Assembly: GCA_963769715.1 (NCBI GenBank)
Contig: CAVYNE010000013.1
Coordinates: 1-64,000, forward strand
From: Palsa-504 sp963769715
GTDB taxonomy: Bacteria > Actinomycetota > Actinomycetes > Streptosporangiales > Streptosporangiaceae
DNA length: 64,000 bases
Direction of reading: 5' to 3'
The position numbers and the translations under genes are program-made. Below are positions 43,161-51,528 of the stretch, in pieces. Positions within the stretch are counted from its first letter, which is position 1, and the number at the start of each line of letters is the position of its first letter. The notes under the pieces were generated by a model. That model saw only the letters and a list, made by a program, of their open reading frames with translations, was not told where the DNA came from and did no database searches.

Positions 43161-43907
43161 TTGACAGCCCAGGGGCTCATTGACACGACGGAGATGTACC
43201 TCCGTACCATCTTCGAACTCGAAGAGGAGGGCGTTGTACCGCTGCGGGCGCGCATCGCCGAGCGGCTGACGCAGAGCGGCCCGACCGTCAGTCAGACGGT
43301 GGCCAGGATGGAGCGGGACGGGCTGCTGCACGTCGCCGGGGACAGGCAGCTCTCGCTGAGCGACGTCGGCCGGACGCTCGCCACCAGGGTGATGCGCAAG
43401 CACCGGCTGGCCGAGTGCTTGCTGGTCGGCGTCATCAAGCTGCCGTGGGAGGAAGTGCATATCGAGGCGTGCCGCTGGGAGCACGTGATCTCCGAGAGCG
43501 TGGAGCGCCGCCTGCTCGAGCTGCTCGGTTACCCGGTCCGCTGCCCGCACGGCAATCTCATTCCTGGCCTGGCTGAACTCGGGCTGCCCGCCGAGGCCCT
43601 CGACCGGGTGCACGCGGCCACCAATGAGACGGGTGAGGCGATGACAAAGATCGCCTCCTCCGGCGATACGCGGGTCGTCATCCGGCGAATTGGCGAGCAG
43701 ATTCAGAGTGACCTTGTTTTGATGCTTAAACTCAAGCGCGCCGGGATACAACCCGGACGCGAGGTGTTTCTCATGGCAGGCGAGGATGGTGTGCGCGTGA
43801 CGGCCGGCGACTCGATGGACGCCATCTCGACCGAACTCCCCAGTCACATCGCCGCGCACATTTTCGTGTCCATTAGCAGCCGGTATCAAACGGTGGCCGG
43901 AGCGTGA
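43161..43907 (+). CDS. ideR: DtxR/IdeR-family iron-dependent repressor
   Basis: This 248-residue metalloregulator has the N-terminal winged helix (LIDTTEMYLRTIFELEEEG, RIAERLTQSGPTVSQTVARM), the metal-binding dimer domain (CLLVGVIKLPWEEVHIEACR, ESVERRLLELL, CPHGNLIPGL) and a C-terminal SH3-like part. In actinomycetes this group represses iron uptake with Fe(II), like DmdR1. The start is TTG at 43161, preceded by GGAGGATGAGGAG. The pdxH/DtxR order is conserved with Streptomyces as I know it. A transposon-type hairpin follows 24 bases after the stop. Confidence 0.93.
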   Translation: MTAQGLIDTTEMYLRTIFELEEEGVVPLRARIAERLTQSGPTVSQTVARMERDGLLHVAGDRQLSLSDVGRTLATRVMRKHRLAECLLVGVIKLPWEEVHIEACRWEHVISESVERRLLELLGYPVRCPHGNLIPGLAELGLPAEALDRVHAATNETGEAMTKIASSGDTRVVIRRIGEQIQSDLVLMLKLKRAGIQPGREVFLMAGEDGVRVTAGDSMDAISTELPSHIAAHIFVSISSRYQTVAGA

Positions 43908-43921
43908 TCATCAGATTCGCG

Positions 43922-43955
43922 GCGTGGAGACCCCGGTCTTCAGGCCGGGGAGGAA
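43922..43955 (+). repeat. Solitary IS605-type terminal hairpin
   Basis: TGGAGACCCCGG is followed by a hairpin with an 8-bp stem, CCCCGGTC-TTCA-GGCCGGGG, and AGGAAACG. It has the same layout, same TTCA loop and same GGGAGGA exit as the TnpB end at 14131-14160. No TnpB coding sequence is visible beside it. It may be a leftover transposon end or a small non-autonomous element. Confidence 0.6.
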
Positions 43956-44052
43956 ACGCCGCTCCACCTCCTCCGGAATGTCAGTGCGGTGCGGTATCTC
44001 CAGGTTGTCTGCGATATCCAAGCGGGCATGTAGCTTCAAACCGCGGCAGGGC

Positions 44053-46467
44053 ATGCCTGGGTCGGGGAGCGCGGACGTGACGGGCTGGGGTGAGGCAGCC
44101 TTCGACGCATACCTCCCCGCGGCCATGGTCCTCGGCCGGGCCGATATCGCGGTCGTGGTCACCGACCGGCTCAGCAATCTCCTGTTCGTCAACGAGTTCG
44201 CGGCGAGGCTTTTCCAGGTTTCCGGCGACGTCGCGCGACTGGCTGGCTGCCCTGTCCTTTCCCTGGGCCTGTTCGCCGACGACGGCGTGCGCAAGACCGA
44301 GGACCTGGCCGGGCAGGTGCTGCGCGGCCGGACCTGGGAGGGAACGTTCGAGAGCATGCGCGGCGACTCCTCGCGCCTGCTCATCCGGGCCCTGGCCGTG
44401 CCGCTGCGGCACCCCGGCGGTGACATCGACGGCATGGTGATCCTGGCCCGGGAGGCCAGCAGGCGTGACAAGCAAGGGGAGCACGACCGGATCGCCCTGC
44501 TCGAGCGGGTGGGCGAGCGGCTGGCCGGCTCGCTGGAGATCGGCACCACGCTCAAGCACGTAGCGGAGATCCTGGTGCCGCAGTTCGCCGATCACTGCTT
44601 CATCGACCTGTTCCAAGGTGAGGCGCTCATCCGCCGTGCGCAGCGGCACGCGAGCGACTGGGTGCCGCCGCCAGGGACCTGGGCCCAGGTGGGCGAGCAG
44701 ATCCACTACCCGGACGGTCACTTCTGCCAGCAGGCGATGGCGCGCCTCGACACGATCGCGGTCAACGACCTGGACAGCGAGTACTACCCGGCGCCGAGCC
44801 CGGAGAGCATGACGGCCGCGCACGCGGCCGGGCTGACGTCGGTGATCGCGGCACCGCTCTACGCCCGGGGGGAACTTCTCGGCGTGATGAGCCTGGCCCT
44901 GTCCAGGCTCACCGAACGGGACGAGCACTACTACGACACGCCAGACCGCGATCTCATCGGTGCCATCGCCAGCCGGGTGGCCATCGCGATCGACAACGCG
45001 ATGCTGTTCGAGACCGAGCGGCAGACCGCTCTGGCGTTCCAGAAGAGCCTGCTGCCGCAGGCGATCCCGGAGCTGGACGGCCTGGAGGTCGCCTGCCGGT
45101 ACGTCCCGGCCAAGCCGCTCGAGACGCAGGGCCAGGGGATCCAGACGCAGGTGGGCGGCGACTGGTATGACATCATCCCGCTGGCGGCCGGGCGGGTGGG
45201 CATCGTCATCGGTGACGTCGAGGGCCGGGGCGCGCGGGCGGCGGCGATCATGGGCCAGCTGCGGGCGGCGCTCCGCGCATTCGCCCAGGACGAGAAGCCG
45301 CCCGCGGACATCATGCGCAAGCTCGACGAGTGGTGCCGCGCCCTGGCTCCCGTCGACGAGAACGGGATGACGGCCGGGGACCCGCCCACCGTCAGCTGCA
45401 TCTACATGATCTACGACGCGTGGTCGCGGGAACTGACCTTCGCGAACGCGGGCCACGACGCCCCGCTGGTGATCAGCGCCGGGCAGGTGCGGCAGCTTGA
45501 GTTCCTGCACAAGGGCGTCCTGCTCGGCGTGCGCGGTAAGGGAATCCGGGGGCTGCCCACGTACAAGGAGCAGACGATCGGGATGCCGCCCGGGGCCATC
45601 CTGGTGTTCTACACCGACGGCCTGACCGATCGGCGGACCCGGGCCGACGGCTCTGGCCACTACTCGGAGGCCGAAGCGGTCCAGATGCTGCAGCACGCGG
45701 TCCGCGCGGCCGCGGCGAGCGGGGACGCCGACGCCGTGGCCACGGCGGCCGAGTACGCGGTGCCCGGCGACATCGACGACGACATGGCCATCTTGGTGGT
45801 AAAGTCCGCGCCGTCCGAACTCGCCTCGACCGAGCGGACGTTCCCGGCCGAGCCCATCATGGTCTCCGAGGCCAGACGGGTCGCCGCCCAGACGTTCAGG
45901 TCCTGGGGCATGGACCGCGGGCAGACCGAACTCGCGTGCCTGCTGGTCTCCGAAGTGGTCACCAACGCCGTCCTGCACGCCTCGGTCACGCCGAGCCCGG
46001 GCCGCCTGGATTTCGACATGGAGCCGCTGATGATGTCCGCTTCGGTCGGCGGACATGGCGGCCCCATCGGATCCGTCGCGCCGCCCCTGCCGGCCGTGCC
46101 GGCCCAGAAGACCGCGTCCGGCCCGGGGGCGCCTGTTCGGGGGGGTGCCGCGTCGGCCTGGCGCGACGCCTCATCCGATGCCGCCCCGGCGTCGGCCCAA
46201 AATGCCCAAAATACCCAAATGCCCCAAAACGCCCACACTGCTCCCAAGGAGTTCGCGCTGCGGCTGCGACGCGGCGCGACCTCGGTGTGGGTGGAAGTAT
46301 TCGACCCCGATCTCAGGCTTCCCCGGATCCGCACGGCGGGGGAGACCGACGAAGGCGGCCGCGGCCTCTACCTGGTCGAGCAGCTGGCTACCCGATGGGG
46401 ATCCAGGCCGACCCCGGAAGGCAAGGCGGTCTGGTTCGAGATGCCGCGCAGCGGCGGCCGGCTCTAG
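44053..46467 (+). CDS. PAS-GAF-SpoIIE serine phosphatase with C-terminal ATPase domain
   Basis: This multidomain regulator has about 804 residues. Domains in order: PAS (about 15-115, IAVVVTDRLSNLLFVNEFAA), GAF (about 145-310, GTTLKHVAEILVPQFADHCF), PP2C/SpoIIE (about 335-555, GGDWYDIIPLAAGRVGIVIG, ANAGHDAPLVISAG, VFYTDGLTDRRTRADGSGHY), and an HATPase_c anti-sigma-type kinase (about 580-800, LACLLVSEVVTNAVLHA, DEGGRGLYLVEQLA). A disordered insert of about 70 residues splits the last domain. It probably acts in partner switching on an anti-sigma-factor antagonist. ATG 44053 and GTG 44077 are the best starts; the frame runs back into the transposon-like hairpin. Confidence 0.9.
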   Translation: MPGSGSADVTGWGEAAFDAYLPAAMVLGRADIAVVVTDRLSNLLFVNEFAARLFQVSGDVARLAGCPVLSLGLFADDGVRKTEDLAGQVLRGRTWEGTFESMRGDSSRLLIRALAVPLRHPGGDIDGMVILAREASRRDKQGEHDRIALLERVGERLAGSLEIGTTLKHVAEILVPQFADHCFIDLFQGEALIRRAQRHASDWVPPPGTWAQVGEQIHYPDGHFCQQAMARLDTIAVNDLDSEYYPAPSPESMTAAHAAGLTSVIAAPLYARGELLGVMSLALSRLTERDEHYYDTPDRDLIGAIASRVAIAIDNAMLFETERQTALAFQKSLLPQAIPELDGLEVACRYVPAKPLETQGQGIQTQVGGDWYDIIPLAAGRVGIVIGDVEGRGARAAAIMGQLRAALRAFAQDEKPPADIMRKLDEWCRALAPVDENGMTAGDPPTVSCIYMIYDAWSRELTFANAGHDAPLVISAGQVRQLEFLHKGVLLGVRGKGIRGLPTYKEQTIGMPPGAILVFYTDGLTDRRTRADGSGHYSEAEAVQMLQHAVRAAAASGDADAVATAAEYAVPGDIDDDMAILVVKSAPSELASTERTFPAEPIMVSEARRVAAQTFRSWGMDRGQTELACLLVSEVVTNAVLHASVTPSPGRLDFDMEPLMMSASVGGHGGPIGSVAPPLPAVPAQKTASGPGAPVRGGAASAWRDASSDAAPASAQNAQNTQMPQNAHTAPKEFALRLRRGATSVWVEVFDPDLRLPRIRTAGETDEGGRGLYLVEQLATRWGSRPTPEGKAVWFEMPRSGGRL

Positions 46468-46533
46468 CGGTGCGGCCGGCTCTAGCGGTCCCAGCCGGTT
46501 CCCGGTCGGCTCAGGCGCTCGGTCTGGGGTGCC

Positions 46534-46707
46534 TTAGTGGCCGTGGATGTGCGACGACCACATCCAGAGCAGAACGATGCCGACAATGACGATCGGCCCC
46601 AGCCAGTGCTTACCTGACACACTTAGCTTCATCTTGCCGCGCAAGCGCGTCCAGCCAAAGGCGACGATGGCGCCGATGAGTAGTAGCAAGATGAGTCCGG
46701 TCGTCAT
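46534..46707 (-). CDS. 57-residue membrane protein
   Basis: The ATG at 46707 has AGGAGG five bases upstream. The frame reads MTTGLILLLLIGAIVAFGW, then TRLRGKMKLSVSGKHW, then LGPIVIVGIVLLWMW and SSHIHGH. It therefore has two membrane helices joined by a basic loop and a His-containing tail. I know no family. The good ribosome site and clear topology make it a real gene missed by length cut-offs. It is transcribed away from the thiolase. Confidence 0.8.
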   Translation of the reverse strand: MTTGLILLLLIGAIVAFGWTRLRGKMKLSVSGKHWLGPIVIVGIVLLWMWSSHIHGH

Positions 46708-46861
46708 GGCCGCCTCCTGAGCCTGCGGTTTTGCGAACCCATTTGGAGACTACGGCATACTGTCCCCTGGCGCGAGACGAGGTACCGTGAGGTCTGGAGC
46801 GAAAGCCGGCAAACGGGTCAGCCGCTCGCAGTGGCCCGGTAGCCCTTGGACGGAGGCCGTG

Positions 46862-48007
46862 ATGGCGGAAGCGTTCATAGCCGGTGCGGTGCGTACCGCG
46901 ATCGGTAAGCGGAACGGATCCCTGGCCGGGGTTCACCCGGTCGACCTCGGAGCCCATGCCCTGCGCGGGCTGGTGGACCGGACCGGGATCGACCCCGCCG
47001 CGGTCGACGACGTGATCATGGGGTGCGTCTCGCAGATCGGCCCGCAGACCTTCGACATAGCCAGGAATGCCTGGCTATCGGCCGGCCTGCCGGAGAGCGT
47101 GCCCGGCGTCACCATCGACCGGCAATGCGGGTCGTCCCAGCAGGCGGTCCACTTCGCCGCGCAGGCGGTGATGTCCGGCACCCAGGACCTCGTGGTCGCG
47201 GCCGGCGTGGAGAGCATGAGCATCGTCACCATGGGCTCAACCGTCACCTTGCCGGCGCAGGCGGGCATGCCGGCTCCGTGGGGTCATAGCTGGCGAGAGC
47301 GCTACGGTGACCAGGAGATCTCTCAGTTCCGTGGCGCCCAGCTGATCTGCGAGCAGTGGGGCATCAAGCGGAGCCAGCTGGAGGAGTTCGCCCTCGAGAG
47401 CCACCAGCGAGCGGTCCGCGCCATCGACGAAGGCCGGTTCGAGCGGGAGATAGTGCCGCTGGGCGGCTTCGGTCAGGATGAGGGACCGCGCCGGGACACC
47501 TCGCTGGAGAAGATGGCTGGGCTCGCGCCGCTCCGCCCGGACTGGGAGATCACGGCCGCGGTCGCCTCCCAGATATCCGACGGAGCCGGCGCCCTGCTCA
47601 TCGCCTCGGAGTCGGCGCTCGAAAGGTACGGCCTGACTCCGATGGCGCGGATACACACGCTGGCCGTGGTCGGCTCGGACCCGGTGCTGATGCTGACCGG
47701 CCCGATCGAGGCGACCAGGAAGGCACTGGCCAGGGCCGGAATGAAGGTCGGGGACATCGACGTGTTCGAGGTCAACGAGGCGTTCGCGCCCGTCCTGCTG
47801 GCATGGTCGGAAGACACCGGGGCATCGCTCGAGCGGACCAACCCGAACGGCGGGGCGATCGCGCTCGGGCATCCGCTCGGCGCAACCGGGGCGATCCTGA
47901 TGACCAAGCTCGTGCACGAACTCGAGCGGACTGGGGGCCGGTTCGGCCTGCAGACCATGTGCGAGGGCGGCGGCCAGGCCAACGCCACGATCATCGAACG
48001 GGTCTAA
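46862..48007 (+). CDS. Acetyl-CoA acetyltransferase / 3-ketoacyl-CoA thiolase
   Basis: This thiolase of 381 residues catalyses CoA-dependent cleavage or condensation of acyl-CoA units. Catalytic residues visible: Cys in IDRQCGSSQQAVHFAAQA (residue 89), His in GHPLGATGAILM, and the second Cys in MCEGGGQANAT. VRTAIGKRNGSLAGVHPVDL begins the protein. ATG at 46862 follows GGAGG; GTG at 46859 would add one codon. Steroid- and beta-oxidation thiolases look alike by eye, so specificity is open. Confidence 0.93.
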   Translation: MAEAFIAGAVRTAIGKRNGSLAGVHPVDLGAHALRGLVDRTGIDPAAVDDVIMGCVSQIGPQTFDIARNAWLSAGLPESVPGVTIDRQCGSSQQAVHFAAQAVMSGTQDLVVAAGVESMSIVTMGSTVTLPAQAGMPAPWGHSWRERYGDQEISQFRGAQLICEQWGIKRSQLEEFALESHQRAVRAIDEGRFEREIVPLGGFGQDEGPRRDTSLEKMAGLAPLRPDWEITAAVASQISDGAGALLIASESALERYGLTPMARIHTLAVVGSDPVLMLTGPIEATRKALARAGMKVGDIDVFEVNEAFAPVLLAWSEDTGASLERTNPNGGAIALGHPLGATGAILMTKLVHELERTGGRFGLQTMCEGGGQANATIIERV

Positions 48008-48421
48008 CCACCCCAGGCTGTCCGGGCGCCCCAGATCCGGTCTGCCCAGGTCCGGGCGGGCCGGATCTGGGCGGCGCAGCGTATAGCCGACGCCTCGGCG
48101 GGTGTAGATGAGCGGTGGCCCGAGCCGGTGGAGCTTGCGCCGCAGGTAGCTGACGTAGGTTTCCACCACCTGGGCCTGGCCCGTGTAGCCGCGGCCCCAG
48201 ACCTGCTGCAGGAGCTGGGTCCTGCTTAGCACGCTGCCCTGATGGCGCATCAGGCAGGCCAGCAGCCGGAATTCGGTCGGTGACAGGTCCACCGGCGTTC
48301 CCGCCCGGTGCACCGTCCACCGGGACTCATCGAGCACGAGGTCGCCGCAGCGCAGCAGGCGCGGCTCGCGGGCTTCGGAGTACTCGCTGGAGTCCCGGCA
48401 AAAATCATGAGCTTCAGCCAT
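48004..48421 (-). CDS. OmpR-type winged-helix DNA-binding protein without receiver domain; 3' end uncertain
   Basis: The frame from ATG 48421 encodes RLLRCGDLVLDESRWTVHRA, VDLSPTEFRLLACLMRHQG, LSRTQLLQQVWGRGYTGQA and VETYVSYLRRKLHRLG, then IYTRRGVGYTLRRPDP: a full response-regulator effector domain. No receiver domain precedes it (upstream is low-complexity), and no stop occurs at the expected place: the frame runs through Asp-Leu-Gly-Arg-Pro repeats into the antisense strand of the thiolase gene and ends only at 47237. Either the gene has lost its stop or it is a fragment. Only the domain-bearing part is annotated. Starts upstream to 48556 are also in frame. Confidence 0.55.
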
Positions 48422-48552
48422 GGTGTATGCGGGATCGAGGGCGTATGCGGGGTCTGTGGCCGCTGCGGGGTCTACGGCGTCGAGCCGGCGCACCCGCGTG
48501 GAACGCGGGTGCGCCGGCGAGGTGGGCGCCGCTAGCGGCCGGCCGACTCGAT

Positions 48553-49479
48553 TCACCAGGAAGTGGGAGCCGAGGTCGGCGTGCTGACCGGCGTCGTGCC
48601 GATGCCGGTTGTTCCGGTGGTGCCGGTTGTTCCGGTCGTCGTGCCCTTGCTGGCGCTACCACCGACGACCGAAGTGCTCAGCGGGGTGAACAGGACCAGC
48701 TGAGCGTGCAGCGTCCAGTGCGAGCGCGTGCCGGCGACCAGCGCTAGGTCACCGCGGGCGAGTCCGGCCGTGGGCAGCCACGCGTTCTGGGTGAACGTGA
48801 TGGGACTCCACGTCGGCATGCTCGCCACCGGGGTGGTCGCGGTCTGATTTACCGTGGCCGTACTCCTCGTCACCGTGACCGTCACGGTGAGGTTGGTGTT
48901 GGCCACCTGGACGGTGACCGTCTGCGCCGCCGGGGTCGGCGTCAGCAGCGCCGCCGCCGTGGTCGGGCTGCCGGCCAGCAGCGTGGTCGCCGGGAGCATG
49001 TTGCCCGAGGTCATCGCCTGCTGCGTCGCGCCGGTGCTCGCGGTGAGCGCCTGCGTGCCGGCCGTGGTGTTCGAGACATTCTGGAAATGCGTGTTACCGG
49101 TCAGCAGCCACAGGTGCAGCGACCCGTTGGCCGACTGCAGGATCAGGAACTTCTTCGCGGCCAGGACCACGATGCCGCGCTGCACGGCGAGTACCTTGCC
49201 CTGGTGGGTGGTCTGGCTGAACTGCCGGGCCTGGGTGAGCTGGGCGAGGTTAGAGTATGAAGTCTGCCTGGACCAGGTCCAGCTGTTCACGGCCGAGCTG
49301 ATTTCGGTTCCCTCGTTACCGAAGCGAGACGCGTAAGCGGCCGACGTGGCCGTGGTGGCGGCCCCGTGGCTGGTGAGTACCGCTGCTGCGGCCACTGCGC
49401 CACCAACCAGGACTGCGGTCGCGATGCCGACCCGGGTCTTCACGGAGCTTTTCCCGTAACGCCGATCGCGGGCCATCAT
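48553..49479 (-). CDS. Hypothetical membrane-anchored or secreted protein
   Basis: This 308-residue protein has a basic N-terminus and one hydrophobic helix (VGIATAVLVGGAVAAAAVL), so most of it lies outside the cell. The body is rich in Thr, Ala and Val with repeated beta-type patterns (GKVLAVQRGIVVLAAKKFLI, LHLWLLTGNTHFQNV, TVQVANTNLTVTVTVT), and the end is a Gly/Thr repeat (GTTGTTGTTGIG). AAGGAGG precedes the double ATG at 49479/49476. I recognise no family; it resembles other actinomycete extracytoplasmic proteins of unknown function. Confidence 0.75.
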   Translation of the reverse strand: MMARDRRYGKSSVKTRVGIATAVLVGGAVAAAAVLTSHGAATTATSAAYASRFGNEGTEISSAVNSWTWSRQTSYSNLAQLTQARQFSQTTHQGKVLAVQRGIVVLAAKKFLILQSANGSLHLWLLTGNTHFQNVSNTTAGTQALTASTGATQQAMTSGNMLPATTLLAGSPTTAAALLTPTPAAQTVTVQVANTNLTVTVTVTRSTATVNQTATTPVASMPTWSPITFTQNAWLPTAGLARGDLALVAGTRSHWTLHAQLVLFTPLSTSVVGGSASKGTTTGTTGTTGTTGIGTTPVSTPTSAPTSW

Positions 49480-49722
49480 AGATGCCTCCTTGTTCCTTGG
49501 ACGCCACGCCCGCTTCGCGCGTCCTCGTAAGACGGTCCGGGCCTATGGGGTTCCAGGTAGCCGATGGACGGCCCGTTCGTATCCATGGGTCCGACACTGC
49601 CCGATCGGCCGCAGCCGGGCCCGCAAACCGGGCTCCACGTAAGCAGTACGTTCGAGAGTTCACATGCTCGCGGCACGGCCCGCCGGGGGCCCCGGCGAGT
49701 GGCGGCGGAGTTCAGCTCCCGG

Positions 49723-51528
49723 TTACATCCGCTCGGGGACGGGCACCCCGAGCAGGTCAAGACCCTTGGTCAGCACGTCCAGCGTGAGCGCGCAGAGCGC
49801 GAGCCGACTGGCCCGCAGCGACTCGGGTTCCGCCTTGAGTACCGGGCATTCCTCGTAGAACGTGGTGAACAAGCTGGCCACGTCGAACAGGTACGCGCAC
49901 AGGCGGTGCGGTTCCGCGGTCTCGCCCAGCTGGGTGACCATCGCGCCGAAACTGAGTAGTCTCAGCGCCAGTGCCCGCTCCGGGCCCGCGGTGATCGCGA
50001 CACCCGACACGCGGGCGGCCGCCTCCGCATCGCCGGTGCCGGTGCTGACGGTGCCGGTGCTGACGGTGCCGGTGCTGACGGGCCCGGCGTCGGCGGCCCG
50101 GCGGAAGATCGACCGGATCCGCGCGGTCGCGTACTGCAGGTACGGCCCGGTGTTGCCGCGGAACGAGATCATCCGCTCCCAGTCGAACAGGTAGGCGCTC
50201 TCGCGGGCGGTGGACAGGTCGGCGTACTTCACCGCGCCGATGCCGACCGCCTCGGCCACCGCGTCCAGTTCGGCCGCGTCGAAGCGGGCGGCCGCGTCCA
50301 GCTCGTCCAGGATCCCGCGGGCCCGGTCGACGCCCTCTTGGAGCAGGCCGCTGAGCTTGGGCGACTCGCCTTCCCTGGTCTTGATCCGGTTGCCGTCCTG
50401 GCCGAGCACCATGCCGACCTGGGCGTGCTCGAAGCGGGCGCTCTCGGGTATCCAGCCGGCCTCACGGGCCACCGCGAAGACCATCTGGAAGTGCAGGGCC
50501 TGCTCCGAACCGACCACGTAGATGGACCGGTCGGCACTGAGCTTGTCTACCCGGTAGCGGACCGCGGCGAGGTCGGTCGTGGCGTAGTTGTAGCCGCCGT
50601 CGCTCTTGCGGATGATGAGCGGCAGCGGCCTGCCCTCGCGGCCGGCGAAACCCGCGGGGAACGCGCACAGCGCGCTGTCGCTCACGGTCGCGATGCCTCT
50701 GTCCTTAAGCACGCTGACCGTGTCCGCGAGCATGTCGTTGTAGAAGCTCTCACCGCGGATATCGTCGTCGGTCAGGGTCACGCCGAGCCGTGTGTAGACC
50801 CGGTGCAGGTACTCCTTGGAGATATCGACGAGCCGCTGCCAGATGGCCAGGGTGTCAGGATCCCCGGCCTGCAGCCGCACCAGCCGGCTGCGCGCGCGCT
50901 CGGTGAAGGTGGGCTCGGTATCGAACTTGCGCCGGGCCGCCTGGTAAAACGCGTTGGGGTCAGTCATCAGCAGGGCCGCTTCGGCGGAGTCCTCGCCGAC
51001 GTCGAGCAGCTGCTCGATGAGCATGCCGAACGGGGTGCCCCAGTCGCCGACATGGTTGTCCCTGATCACCCGGTGCCCGGCGAACTCCAGGACGCGCGCG
51101 ATGGCGTCACCGACGATGGTCGTGCGCAGGTGCCCGACGTGCATCTCCTTGGCGACGTTCGGGGAGGAGTACTCCACCACCACCGTCTGCGGGTTCGCTA
51201 CCGGCGCGAGCCCGAGCCTGGCGTCGTTGAGCATCCGCGAGGCCTGGGCGGCGATCCAGTCGTCGCGCAGGGTGAAGTTGATGAAGCCGGGCCCGCTGAC
51301 CTCGGGTTCGGCGCACATGTCCGTCACGTCCAGCCGGGCGGCCAGCTCGCCGGCCACCTGCCGCGGCGGTCGGCCGAGCCGCTTGCCGAGGGGCAGCGCC
51401 ACGTTGGCCTGGAAATCGGCGAATGAGGAGGGCCGGATCAGCGGGTCGGTATCGCCGTACTCCGGGCCGAACGACGCCACGATGGCGTCGCGCACCCGCT
51501 GCGCGAGAACCTGCTGTGGATCGGCCAT
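49723..51528 (-). CDS. argS: Arginyl-tRNA synthetase
   Basis: This class I synthetase of 601 residues attaches Arg to its tRNA. It has the N-terminal Arg-tRNA domain, the HIGH-type motif HVGHLRTTIVGDAIARVLEF near residue 130, KSDGGYNYATTDLAAVRYR, and GNTGPYLQYATARIRSIFRR, with the DALR anticodon domain at the end. A 15-base repeat inserts VSTGTVSTGTVSTGTG near residue 490. ATG at 51528 has only a weak ribosome site (TTAGGTC). Its first 91 bases are overlapped by the plsX frame. Confidence 0.95.
   Translation of the reverse strand: MADPQQVLAQRVRDAIVASFGPEYGDTDPLIRPSSFADFQANVALPLGKRLGRPPRQVAGELAARLDVTDMCAEPEVSGPGFINFTLRDDWIAAQASRMLNDARLGLAPVANPQTVVVEYSSPNVAKEMHVGHLRTTIVGDAIARVLEFAGHRVIRDNHVGDWGTPFGMLIEQLLDVGEDSAEAALLMTDPNAFYQAARRKFDTEPTFTERARSRLVRLQAGDPDTLAIWQRLVDISKEYLHRVYTRLGVTLTDDDIRGESFYNDMLADTVSVLKDRGIATVSDSALCAFPAGFAGREGRPLPLIIRKSDGGYNYATTDLAAVRYRVDKLSADRSIYVVGSEQALHFQMVFAVAREAGWIPESARFEHAQVGMVLGQDGNRIKTREGESPKLSGLLQEGVDRARGILDELDAAARFDAAELDAVAEAVGIGAVKYADLSTARESAYLFDWERMISFRGNTGPYLQYATARIRSIFRRAADAGPVSTGTVSTGTVSTGTGDAEAAARVSGVAITAGPERALALRLLSFGAMVTQLGETAEPHRLCAYLFDVASLFTTFYEECPVLKAEPESLRASRLALCALTLDVLTKGLDLLGVPVPERM
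50035..50079. repeat. Three exact copies of a 15-bp unit inside argS
   Basis: GGTGCCGGTGCTGAC occurs three times in a row, encoding Val-Ser-Thr-Gly-Thr repeats on the reverse strand. The period preserves the frame. The repeat lies between the catalytic and anticodon-binding domains, a linker where length change would be tolerated. Confidence 0.92.

Noticed and set aside
46862..48007. Reading the winged-helix frame through the thiolase as a real 439-residue protein
   Set aside because: Everything beyond the DNA-binding domain is antisense to conserved thiolase codons and shows no domain.
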